Positions 35,863 to 43,029 of a stretch of 64,000 nt of DNA are shown in pieces. Origin of the DNA: Pandoraea sp. (lineage in GTDB: Bacteria > Pseudomonadota > Gammaproteobacteria > Burkholderiales > Burkholderiaceae). A model generated the notes under the pieces. That model did not search any database and was not told where the DNA came from. It worked only from the letters and a program-made list of their open reading frames with translations. Every line of letters begins with the position of its first letter. Position 1 is the first letter of the stretch. The position numbers and the translations under genes were made by a program. The stretch spans positions 18,352-82,351 of the forward strand of contig NZ_SCSK01000044.1 in assembly GCF_004297875.1 (NCBI RefSeq), read 5' to 3'.

Positions 35863-36309
35863 TCACCCTAAACGCTCCGACTGCACCAGCAACTTGTCGA
35901 GCAGCCGATCAAACGTGTCGTGCTCGTCTTCGCTCAAACACGCGAACAACCCCTCGTAGTAAGCGCGGGCCTCGGCGAATGCATGCCTGTAGGCGGCCTT
36001 GCCGGCCGGCGTCAGCGTGACCTTGACGGCGCGACCGTCGTGCTCGTCCGGCACCCGCGCCACCAGGCCGCGCTGCACCAGCCCTTCGGCGCCGCGACTG
36101 GCCTGGCTTTTGTCCAGGTTGGCACGGCGCGCCAATTCCTGAATCGATAACGAACCCGCCGAGCCAATCGTCACCAGCGCGCGCCCCTCGCTCAGCGACA
36201 GGCCGGATAGCTCCGTGTAGCGCGCCCCCATGCGCCGGTCGTGCTGCTTCATCAGCCGGTGCATCTTGTAAGTCAGAAACGCTTCGAGACTTCGTTGCTT
36301 GGGTTGCAT
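35863..36309 (-). CDS. MarR family transcriptional regulator
   Basis: A 148-residue winged-helix regulator of the MarR family. The DNA-binding core SIQELARRANLDKSQASRGA leads to the wing VARVPDEHDGRAVKVTLTPAG with the conserved DxR. Flanking helices would form the dimer. I chose the ATG at 36309, with AGGGA 8 nt upstream. It is divergent from the FAD monooxygenase operon, and the intergenic dyad at 36336-36390 is its probable operator. The ligand is likely an aromatic substrate or product of that operon. Confidence 0.92.
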   Translation of the reverse strand: MQPKQRSLEAFLTYKMHRLMKQHDRRMGARYTELSGLSLSEGRALVTIGSAGSLSIQELARRANLDKSQASRGAEGLVQRGLVARVPDEHDGRAVKVTLTPAGKAAYRHAFAEARAYYEGLFACLSEDEHDTFDRLLDKLLVQSERLG

Positions 36310-36335
36310 TAAGTGGTTTCCCTGAGTTCGGCCAA

Positions 36336-36390
36336 ATTTAGTTGCTAACGCAACCATATCACATTAATATCGTTGCTAACGCAACTAAAT
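36336..36390. promoter_or_regulatory. 55-bp dyad with two operators and two face-to-face promoters
   Basis: Two identical palindromes GTTGCTAACGCAAC (36341-36354 and 36372-36385), spaced 31 bp (three helical turns), lie within a larger imperfect dyad centred at 36363. The rightward promoter is TTGCTA (36342-36347)-17-TAATAT (36365-36370). The leftward promoter is TTGCGT (36384-36379)-17-TGATAT (36361-36356). Each -35 lies inside one operator, so a bound MarR dimer pair would block both directions. Confidence 0.8.
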
Positions 36391-36452
36391 CGGCATGGCC
36401 GGCAAGTGCCCACCGCTCAGCCGACCATGCCCCTTCATCGCCTGCCCAAACC

Positions 36453-38168
36453 ATGCATCAGCCCGATATCCAACCGCGCAGCTCGCTGTATTACCAGTAT
36501 CAGGTTCATCCATACGCCCGACCGCCACGCGCCGGGAGCACGGAGCCTTCAACGCCCGTGACCATTGTCGGCGGCGGCCCGATCGGCCTGTCCACGGCTT
36601 TGCTGCTAGCCCGGCATGGGGTTCGCACCGTGGTGCTGCAAGCCGAGCAGCAAGTCTCGGAGGGCAGTCGTGCGATCGTCTTCACGCGCCGCTCGCTGGA
36701 GGTGCTGCAACAGGTCGGCGTTGCCGACCGGGTGCTTGCCAAGGGGCTGCCGTGGCGCAGCGGCAACTCGTTCTATCGCGGCCAGCGTGTGTTTCGCATG
36801 GAGGCACCCAGCGACGACGACGATCGCTTCGGACCGCTCATCAATCTGCAGCAGAACATCCTGGAGGGGTACCTGGTCGAGGCCATCGCCCAGGAGCCGC
36901 TGATCGAATTGCGCTGGGGCAATCGGGTCGAATCGCTCAGCCAGGACGAGCGCGGCGTCACCCTGCAGGTCGATACGCCGGAGGGTCCCTACACGCATCG
37001 CAGCGACTGGCTGGTCGCCGCCGATGGCGCGCGCTCGACCATTCGTCAGGCGATGAATCTGCGCCTGGTCGGCGACAGCTATGAAGGGCGTTTCGTGATC
37101 GCCGACATCCTGATCGATCTCGACCTGCCGACCGAGCGCCTGGCGTTCTTCGCGCCCGACTGGAATCCGGGCAATACCGTACTGATGCACCGCGAGCCGG
37201 ACAATATCTGGCGCATCGACTATCAACTGCCCGCCGGCGAAAGCCCCGAAGTCGCGCTGCGCCCCGAAGCGCTCAAGCAGCGCATCGACGCCCAACTGGC
37301 GATGATCGGCCGCGCCGGCACGCCCTGGCAGCTCGACTGGTGTTCGGTGTATTCGGCCCGCGCCATGACCTTGCCCGAGTTCGTGCACAACCGCGTCGCG
37401 TTCGTCGGTGACGCCGCGCACCTGTTGCCGATTTTCGGCGTGCGCGGCGCCAATACGGGTTTTCAGGATGCACTCGATCTGGCCTGGAAACTGGCCGGGG
37501 TCGTCAAGGGCTGGGCGCCGGCCACCTTGCTGGCCGCCTATTCCGCAGATCGCGTCGGCGCGGCGCGGGAGATCATCGCCGAAGCCGGCAAGAGCACCCG
37601 CTTCATGACACCGCCTTCGCATGGATTTCGCCTGCTGCGCGACGCGACGCTGGCATTGTCGCTGCGCCACGAATTCGTGCGTCCGCTGTTTCACTGGCGC
37701 ACGTCGCGCGCGCACGACTATCTGCATTCGCCACTCAACAGCCGGGATGACGACAACGCCGCGATGCACGCCGGCCCGGTCGATGGCGCGCCGCTGCCCA
37801 ACGCCCGCCTCGGTGCGGACGACTTTCTCTACGATCACCTGGGCACGGCGTTCCATTTGCTGTGGTTCAGCGACGGCAGCGCGCTCGATGCGGCTTGCGC
37901 CGCCGAGGTCGAAGCGTGGCGCGCGCGTGGCGTGCCGCTGCGCGTGCTTGCCGTGGCGGCCGGCGACCGGGCAGTGCCGGGTGCCGACGAAACGCTGCGC
38001 GACGCCGCCGCGCATCTGCACGCCAAATACGGCGCCGCGCCCGGCACCGCGTATTTGCTGCGTCCCGATCACCATGTCTGCGCACGCTGGCGTACCCTCA
38101 CCGCGGCGCGCCTGCGCCAGGCGCTCGACACCGCCACGACCCGCTTGAACCAGGAGCCTCACGCATGA
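36453..38168 (+). CDS. FAD-dependent aromatic monooxygenase (MhpA/PheA-like)
   Basis: A 571-residue class A flavoprotein hydroxylase. The FAD fold is VTIVGGGPIGLSTALLLARHG (residues about 30-50), the middle DG motif appears as LVAADGARSTIRQAM, and the second FAD-binding motif is FVGDAAHLLPIFGVRGANTG. A thioredoxin-like C-terminal domain (about 430-570) is typical of phenol or 3-(3-hydroxyphenyl)propionate hydroxylases. The ATG at 36453 gives a start MHQPDIQPRSSLYYQYQ. It leads an operon with DUF2783, a class II aldolase and a ketopantoate-reductase-like enzyme, and is likely repressed by the divergent MarR. Confidence 0.92.
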   Translation: MHQPDIQPRSSLYYQYQVHPYARPPRAGSTEPSTPVTIVGGGPIGLSTALLLARHGVRTVVLQAEQQVSEGSRAIVFTRRSLEVLQQVGVADRVLAKGLPWRSGNSFYRGQRVFRMEAPSDDDDRFGPLINLQQNILEGYLVEAIAQEPLIELRWGNRVESLSQDERGVTLQVDTPEGPYTHRSDWLVAADGARSTIRQAMNLRLVGDSYEGRFVIADILIDLDLPTERLAFFAPDWNPGNTVLMHREPDNIWRIDYQLPAGESPEVALRPEALKQRIDAQLAMIGRAGTPWQLDWCSVYSARAMTLPEFVHNRVAFVGDAAHLLPIFGVRGANTGFQDALDLAWKLAGVVKGWAPATLLAAYSADRVGAAREIIAEAGKSTRFMTPPSHGFRLLRDATLALSLRHEFVRPLFHWRTSRAHDYLHSPLNSRDDDNAAMHAGPVDGAPLPNARLGADDFLYDHLGTAFHLLWFSDGSALDAACAAEVEAWRARGVPLRVLAVAAGDRAVPGADETLRDAAAHLHAKYGAAPGTAYLLRPDHHVCARWRTLTAARLRQALDTATTRLNQEPHA

Positions 38169-38341
38169 ACCCGAGTACCGCCGGACTGGAGAATATTTAC
38201 GACACGCTGGCGCTGGCCATCGACGCCACCGCGCCGGAGCAGCGCGAGCTGTTCCTGGTCAAGCTGGCGCTGCTGATGGCTCAGGCCATAGGCGACGAGC
38301 AACGCGTAAGCAGCTTGATCGCCGATGCGCAGCAGGATTAG
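38165..38341 (+). CDS. DUF2783 small protein
   Basis: A 58-residue acidic helical protein (MNPSTAGLENIYDTLALAID...). It resembles DUF2783, short proteins commonly encoded next to FAD-dependent aromatic monooxygenases; the assignment is from memory of the family. The start overlaps the monooxygenase stop (ATGA at 38165-38168), indicating coupling. The likely role is an accessory or stabilising partner of the hydroxylase, which is untested. Confidence 0.75.
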   Translation: MNPSTAGLENIYDTLALAIDATAPEQRELFLVKLALLMAQAIGDEQRVSSLIADAQQD

Positions 38342-38384
38342 CATCGCTTCCACCACCCTCGCACGTTCCGTCAGGATCAACGAT

Positions 38385-39131
38385 ATGACTTCACCCCGCC
38401 AGGATCTCAGCGAATCGGCCCTGCGCATCGAGCTGGCCGCGTGCTACCGCATCTTCGCGATGCTGGGCTGGACCGAGCTGATCTACAACCACATCACCGT
38501 GCGCATACCGGGTCCGCAACGCCACTTCCTGATCAATCCGTTCGGCCTGCATTACAGCGAAGTCACGGCATCCAATCTGGTGAAGATCGACCTGCAGGGC
38601 AATATCGTGGGCGCCTCCGACTGGCCGGTCAATCCGGCCGGCTTCACGCTGCACTCGGCAATCCACGCCGGCATTGCCGACGCGCACTGCGTGATGCACA
38701 CGCATACCACTGCCGGCTGCGCGGTGGCCTGCAGCGCTGCCGGCCTGTCGATGGACAATTTCTATTCCGCGCAGTTGTACGGCCGCCTGGCCTATCACGA
38801 CTTCGAGGGCATTACCGTGCACGCCGAGGAAGGGCCGCGCGTAGTACGCTCGATCGGCACCGCGCAAGCCGTCATCCTGCGCAACCACGGGCTGTTGTCG
38901 TGGGGCACGACGGTCCCGCAGGCCTTCGCCTATTTGTGGACGCTGCAGCGCGCCTGCGAAATCCAGATGGCTGGCGCCGCGCTGGGGCCGACCATCCCCA
39001 TCGCCGAATCGATCCAGCGTCGGGCGAGCGCCGACTCACTGCAGTTCGACCCGCGCTATGGCGCAGGCGCCGACGTATTCGCCGCACTGCAGCGTCAGGT
39101 CGACCGCCTCGACGCATCCTATCGACAATAG
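38385..39131 (+). CDS. Class II aldolase/adducin family protein
   Basis: A 248-residue protein of the class II aldolase fold (fuculose-phosphate aldolase/RhaD-like). Zinc-binding His residues lie in MHTHTTAGCAVAC and in LRNHGLLSWG; YNHITVRIPG and NPFGLHYSEVTASNLVKID are further hallmarks. Relatives without a phosphate-sugar context often act as aldolases, epimerases or decarboxylases in aromatic catabolism. The ATG at 38385 was chosen over a longer frame start at 38325, which lies inside the DUF2783 gene. Confidence 0.88.
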   Translation: MTSPRQDLSESALRIELAACYRIFAMLGWTELIYNHITVRIPGPQRHFLINPFGLHYSEVTASNLVKIDLQGNIVGASDWPVNPAGFTLHSAIHAGIADAHCVMHTHTTAGCAVACSAAGLSMDNFYSAQLYGRLAYHDFEGITVHAEEGPRVVRSIGTAQAVILRNHGLLSWGTTVPQAFAYLWTLQRACEIQMAGAALGPTIPIAESIQRRASADSLQFDPRYGAGADVFAALQRQVDRLDASYRQ

Positions 39132-39176
39132 CAACGCGATGCCGTGTCACGGTAACGCCAACCCGACAGGACACTC

Positions 39177-40175
39177 ATGAAAATCTGCGTATACGGCCTC
39201 GGTGCCATCGGCGGCCTGATGGCGGCCAAACTCGTCAAGGCAGGCAATCCGGTGCGCGCCGTCGCTCGCGGCGCAACGCTCGAGGCGCTGCGCCGCGAGG
39301 GCTTGACGCTGATCGATACCGACGCCACCGGGCAACGGCGGAGCACGGTGCTGCCGATCGAAGCGTCCGAGCGCCCGGCCGAGCTGGGTGTGCAGGATCT
39401 GGTCATCGTGGCGGTCAAGACCACCGCACTGCCGGCGGTCGCCCGCGACATCGAACCGCTGCTCGGGCCGGACACCATGGTGCTGTCGGCGATGAATGGC
39501 ATTCCCTGGTGGTTTTTCCATCGCCTGACGGGCGCGCCGCCATCGATGCGGCTGGAATCGGTCGATCCGGCCGGCGCCATCTCGCGCGCGATACCGCCCC
39601 AACAGGTCCTCGGCTGCGTGGTGCATCTCGCGGCCATCGCCGAGATGCCCGGCGTGATCCGGCACGTAGCCGACAATCGGCTGATCGTCGGCGCCCCCGA
39701 CGGCAAGCTCGCCCCGCGCGTGCAGGCGATTCGCGACATGCTGGCCGCCGCGGGTTTCGACGCCACGGCCAGCGAGCGCATTCAGCAGGAGATCTGGTTC
39801 AAGCTGTGGGGCAACATGACGGTCAACCCGATTTCGGCGATCACCGGCGCGACCGGCGACCGGATTCTCGACGACGACAACGTACGCCACTTCATGACGG
39901 CCATCATGCGCGAAGCCGCCGACATCGGCCGGCGCATCGGCGTGCCGATCGACATCGATCCGGAAGAGCGCCATGGGCTCACGCGCAAGCTCGGCGCATT
40001 CAGAACATCGATGCTGCAGGACGTGGAAGCCGGCAAGCCGGTCGAGCTCGATGCGATGGTCGCCGCGGTCATCGAGATCGGTCGGCAGGTCGGCGTAGCC
40101 ACGCCCTGCACCGACGCACTATTCGGATTGGCACGCCTGCACGCGCGCGTACGCGGGCTATATCCCGGCGCTTAA
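39177..40175 (+). CDS. 2-dehydropantoate 2-reductase-like (PanE family), copy 2
   Basis: A 332-residue ketopantoate reductase family protein. It starts MKICVYGLGAIGGLMAAKLV (dinucleotide fold), with AMNGIPWWFFHR for the Asn motif and EIWFKLWGNMTVNPISAITG containing the catalytic Lys. As the last gene of the monooxygenase operon it is more likely a catabolic keto-acid reductase than a pantothenate enzyme. It is longer than copy 1 at 32191-33117 and clearly diverged from it. Confidence 0.88.
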   Translation: MKICVYGLGAIGGLMAAKLVKAGNPVRAVARGATLEALRREGLTLIDTDATGQRRSTVLPIEASERPAELGVQDLVIVAVKTTALPAVARDIEPLLGPDTMVLSAMNGIPWWFFHRLTGAPPSMRLESVDPAGAISRAIPPQQVLGCVVHLAAIAEMPGVIRHVADNRLIVGAPDGKLAPRVQAIRDMLAAAGFDATASERIQQEIWFKLWGNMTVNPISAITGATGDRILDDDNVRHFMTAIMREAADIGRRIGVPIDIDPEERHGLTRKLGAFRTSMLQDVEAGKPVELDAMVAAVIEIGRQVGVATPCTDALFGLARLHARVRGLYPGA

Positions 40176-40211
40176 GCGAGCGGCAGCGGCAGCCGCCGCG
40201 CCGCGGCTTGC

Positions 40212-41519
40212 TTATTCGAGCGGCGAGGTCGGCGCGCCGCGCTGGGCCACCTGGGCCGGCGCCACCAGCAGTCCGAGCGGAACCGCGGCGGCCATCGCGG
40301 CATAGCCGGCATCGCTCGGATGCACATGGTCGCCGCAGTCGAAACGCGGCAACAGCCGATCCGGCATCGTCGGATCGCGCAACGCCGCATCGAAATCAAT
40401 CACGCCGTCGAATGCGCCGCTGGTGCGAATCCAGTGGTTCACGGCCAGCCGCACCTGTTCGCGCTCGGGCGGCAGCGAGGCGGGCAACAGCGTGCCGCCC
40501 AGAATTCGGATGCCGCGCGCGTGGGCCTGCGCGATCACCCGGCGATATCCGGCAATCAGGTCCTTGGCCTGGACCACCACGTGCGGCGCATCGCAGTCGA
40601 GCCCGCGGCGCGGCGGTGTGGCGCCGAAATTGATATCGTTGATGCCGACCTGCAGGATCACGGCTCGCACGCCCGGCTGCGCCAGCGCATCGCGTGCGAA
40701 GCGCGCCTCCAGTCGCTGCCCGTAGCACGCGGAATCGTTCAACAGGCGATTGCCGCTGATGCCGAGGTTCAAGATCGCGACATGCCGCGCTTCGGTGCCT
40801 TGCAGGCGCCGCGCGAGCGCGTCGGGCCAGCGCCGGTTCTGGTTCAGCGAGGAATGCAGGCCATCGGTGATCGAATCGCCGATGGCGGCTACCGCGAAGG
40901 CGCTGGAACGCGTGTCGAGCGCCACGCCGGCCAGCCACAGGTAGGCCGTCGTCCGGCCGCGATACGCCTTGCCGTCGAAGTCCTCGGCGTAATTGCCCGG
41001 CGTCGAGATGTAATTGACCTGGCTGGCGACCTTGTGCCAGGTGGTCGGGGCGCCCGGCTGCGTGCTGTAAAGGCTCACCGCCAGCGCCGCGCCGGCCGGC
41101 ACATCGAGCGAGACCGGATCGCTGGTGAGCTCGGCGCCAGGCGCAATCACAGCGGCGCGCCGGCCGCGGAAGCTCAGCAGCCGTTCGGTATTGGGCCGCA
41201 ATGCCGCGTCGCCGGCCGACAGCGCCACGGTCGCCTCCGAGATGGCCAGCGGCTGCGTGCCGAAGGTATTGCTGAAGGTGACGCGCACGCGCTGTCCCGC
41301 CAGACGCGAGTAAACGATTTGCCGCACGGTGCGGCCGGTGACCGCCGGCGCGCGATCGTAGGAGGGCGCCGCGCGATTTTGCGCGACTGCCTGCGGCGCC
41401 GCGGCCCACGTGCCGACCCAATGGCCGTCCGCCCACGCCGCCGCGCTCGACGGCGCGAGCGCAACCGCCAGCGCGGCGCACGCCGCCGCTCGCGAGATCG
41501 TCAAACAAAAGAGTTTCAT
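40212..41519 (-). CDS. Secreted SGNH/GDSL-family hydrolase
   Basis: A 435-residue exported esterase/lipase-like protein. The signal peptide (about 1-27) ends SSAAA-WA. After an N-terminal beta domain (about 30-195), SGNH blocks are visible: AIGDSITDG (Ser), LGISGNRLL (Gly/Asn region), QVGINDI (Asn) and DHVHPSDAGY (Asp/His). Such enzymes often deacetylate polysaccharides or plant polymers; the substrate is unknown. The ATG at 41519 places the signal peptide at the N-terminus. It converges on the monooxygenase operon. Confidence 0.9.
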   Translation of the reverse strand: MKLFCLTISRAAACAALAVALAPSSAAAWADGHWVGTWAAAPQAVAQNRAAPSYDRAPAVTGRTVRQIVYSRLAGQRVRVTFSNTFGTQPLAISEATVALSAGDAALRPNTERLLSFRGRRAAVIAPGAELTSDPVSLDVPAGAALAVSLYSTQPGAPTTWHKVASQVNYISTPGNYAEDFDGKAYRGRTTAYLWLAGVALDTRSSAFAVAAIGDSITDGLHSSLNQNRRWPDALARRLQGTEARHVAILNLGISGNRLLNDSACYGQRLEARFARDALAQPGVRAVILQVGINDINFGATPPRRGLDCDAPHVVVQAKDLIAGYRRVIAQAHARGIRILGGTLLPASLPPEREQVRLAVNHWIRTSGAFDGVIDFDAALRDPTMPDRLLPRFDCGDHVHPSDAGYAAMAAAVPLGLLVAPAQVAQRGAPTSPLE

Positions 41520-41598
41520 CAGGGATACCGATAGCGAAGCAAGCCGTGATTGTGCCCGAAACCGCCCGGCTCCGAGCCGCCATGGCACGGTCGACGGA

Positions 41599-42804
41599 TC
41601 ACAGGCCGACCCCGTTGTGCGAATCGAACAGCAGGCTGGCGATCAGGTCGCTGTCGATCGTTTCCTGGTTCAGCGTGCGCGCGAGCAATTCGCCAGCCAG
41701 CAGTTGCGGCGAAAAAACCATGTCCGACTGGAGCCGCTTGATGCGCTGCAAGTTCTTGGCGTCGTTGACCAGCGCCACGGTCTTGACCTGCGGCGCTTCC
41801 TCCTTGATGGCGAGAATCACGAAGGCGTTCTCCGCGTCCTCGTTGCGCAGCGCGAGCGCCACGCGCGCCGTGGCGATGCCGGCCCGGTGCAGTGTCTGGG
41901 AATCGCTCGGGTCGCCGATCACCACGTCGGCATTCTCCGGGTAGTTATGCTCGACATTGGGCGCCACGATCATGGTCAGCGCGCAACCGCGCTTTTTCAG
42001 CCCCTGATAAACGCTGTAGGCGATCGACGACGTCCCGACGATCACATAATGATTTTTGCGCGTCACGCTGGAAATCCCTCCCCTGACGATACGTTTCAGA
42101 TTGCCGCCGACCAGCGGCCCGATCACCGCGCCGATCGAAGTCGCGAATACGGTAATGCCGAGCACGATGATCGAAGCCGTGAAAAAACGCGCGGTCTGGC
42201 TGTGCGGCACGATATCGCCGTAACCCACCGTGGACATCGACACGATCGAAAAATAGAAGGCGGTGCCGATATCGCGAATCGGCGGCGAAAAATCGGCCCC
42301 CAGATATAGCGAGCCGAACACCGCATACACCACCAGCGAGGCGACGCTGAGTATCGCGAACAGGCTGCTGGCGGCCAGGCTGGTCCGGTCGAAGCGCTTC
42401 CAGTAGTACACCAGCACGAGCGCCAGCGCCAGCGTGTAGCCAAATATCGTCACGTTGCGATAATCGCCCCACAGGCTGATAATCCCGGCGCCGATCAGCA
42501 GCAGCAGCGAGAACACCCAGGCGACGCGGGCGCGCAGCACGATCCCGATGCTCATCCAGATCAGCCCGGCGGCGATCACCACCTGAGGGAACGCCAGCAG
42601 GCCGAGCGAGCTGATCAGGTCCAGCCAATTGCCGAACAACCCGCCGCCGTGATGATGCTGGCGCGCGCGCTCGAGCACCGGCTGCAGCAGCATCAACCCA
42701 TTGACCAGCAGCAGCGCCCCCAGGTACCAGTGCGGCGCCAGCGCATGCACGGTGCGTTCGATCCGGTTACCCAAAACTTTGAGCGAATTACCCAGTTTGC
42801 CCAT
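41599..42804 (-). CDS. Voltage-gated-type potassium channel with RCK/TrkA-N domain
   Basis: A 401-residue Kch-like channel. Six hydrophobic segments (about 25-200) end with the pore loop and filter STVGYGD (192-197), followed by a cytosolic RCK/TrkA-N domain (about 240-395) with HYVIVGTSSIAYSVYQGL, a modified nucleotide-binding motif. The architecture and length match E. coli Kch (417). The ATG at 42804 was preferred to a TTG one codon upstream. Confidence 0.92.
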   Translation of the reverse strand: MGKLGNSLKVLGNRIERTVHALAPHWYLGALLLVNGLMLLQPVLERARQHHHGGGLFGNWLDLISSLGLLAFPQVVIAAGLIWMSIGIVLRARVAWVFSLLLLIGAGIISLWGDYRNVTIFGYTLALALVLVYYWKRFDRTSLAASSLFAILSVASLVVYAVFGSLYLGADFSPPIRDIGTAFYFSIVSMSTVGYGDIVPHSQTARFFTASIIVLGITVFATSIGAVIGPLVGGNLKRIVRGGISSVTRKNHYVIVGTSSIAYSVYQGLKKRGCALTMIVAPNVEHNYPENADVVIGDPSDSQTLHRAGIATARVALALRNEDAENAFVILAIKEEAPQVKTVALVNDAKNLQRIKRLQSDMVFSPQLLAGELLARTLNQETIDSDLIASLLFDSHNGVGL

Positions 42805-42951
42805 CAACCCATTTCCTAGCCGGTACCAGGCGATACCTTAACAGACGCCGTCGGCGCATGCCCACGCCCCTGTGCGAAGCGCTATGGCAGAATATCGGGC
42901 GAAGTCCGGCTCAGATCGGGCGCCGCTGACAAAACGACAGGGAGGTGTGGA

Positions 42952-43029
42952 ATGAACACGCAACGGTTTGCGTGGCGCGGGCAAATTGCAGGCCTGTGCC
43001 GAGACGCGTACGCGGCGGTGCCCCGATGA
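42952..43029 (+). CDS. Putative 25-residue leader peptide upstream of PAS/GGDEF/EAL gene
   Basis: A short ORF encoding MNTQRFAWRGQIAGLCRDAY plus AAVPR. It has a consensus GGAGG (42941-42945) with 6 nt to its ATG, whereas the downstream regulator's own start has no such site. Its TGA stop overlaps the regulator's ATG (43026-43029), the classic layout of translational coupling. Whether the peptide itself matters is unknown. It is not recognised as a family member. Confidence 0.55.
   Translation: MNTQRFAWRGQIAGLCRDAYAAVPR

Noticed and set aside
32191..40175. The two PanE-like genes as a recent duplication
   Set aside because: They share only the family motifs; length and sequence differ widely, so they are old paralogues or unrelated acquisitions.
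38441..40633. A 730-codon forward frame spanning the aldolase, reductase and hydrolase genes
   Set aside because: It runs out of frame through three well-supported genes, with Arg/Ala/Pro-biased sequence and no motif.
42945..43025. GTG start at 42945 adding 27 residues to the PAS/GGDEF/EAL protein
   Set aside because: The codon overlaps the GGAGG motif itself, so no ribosome binding site would be available; the ATG at 43026 fits coupling to the leader ORF better. Not fully excluded.
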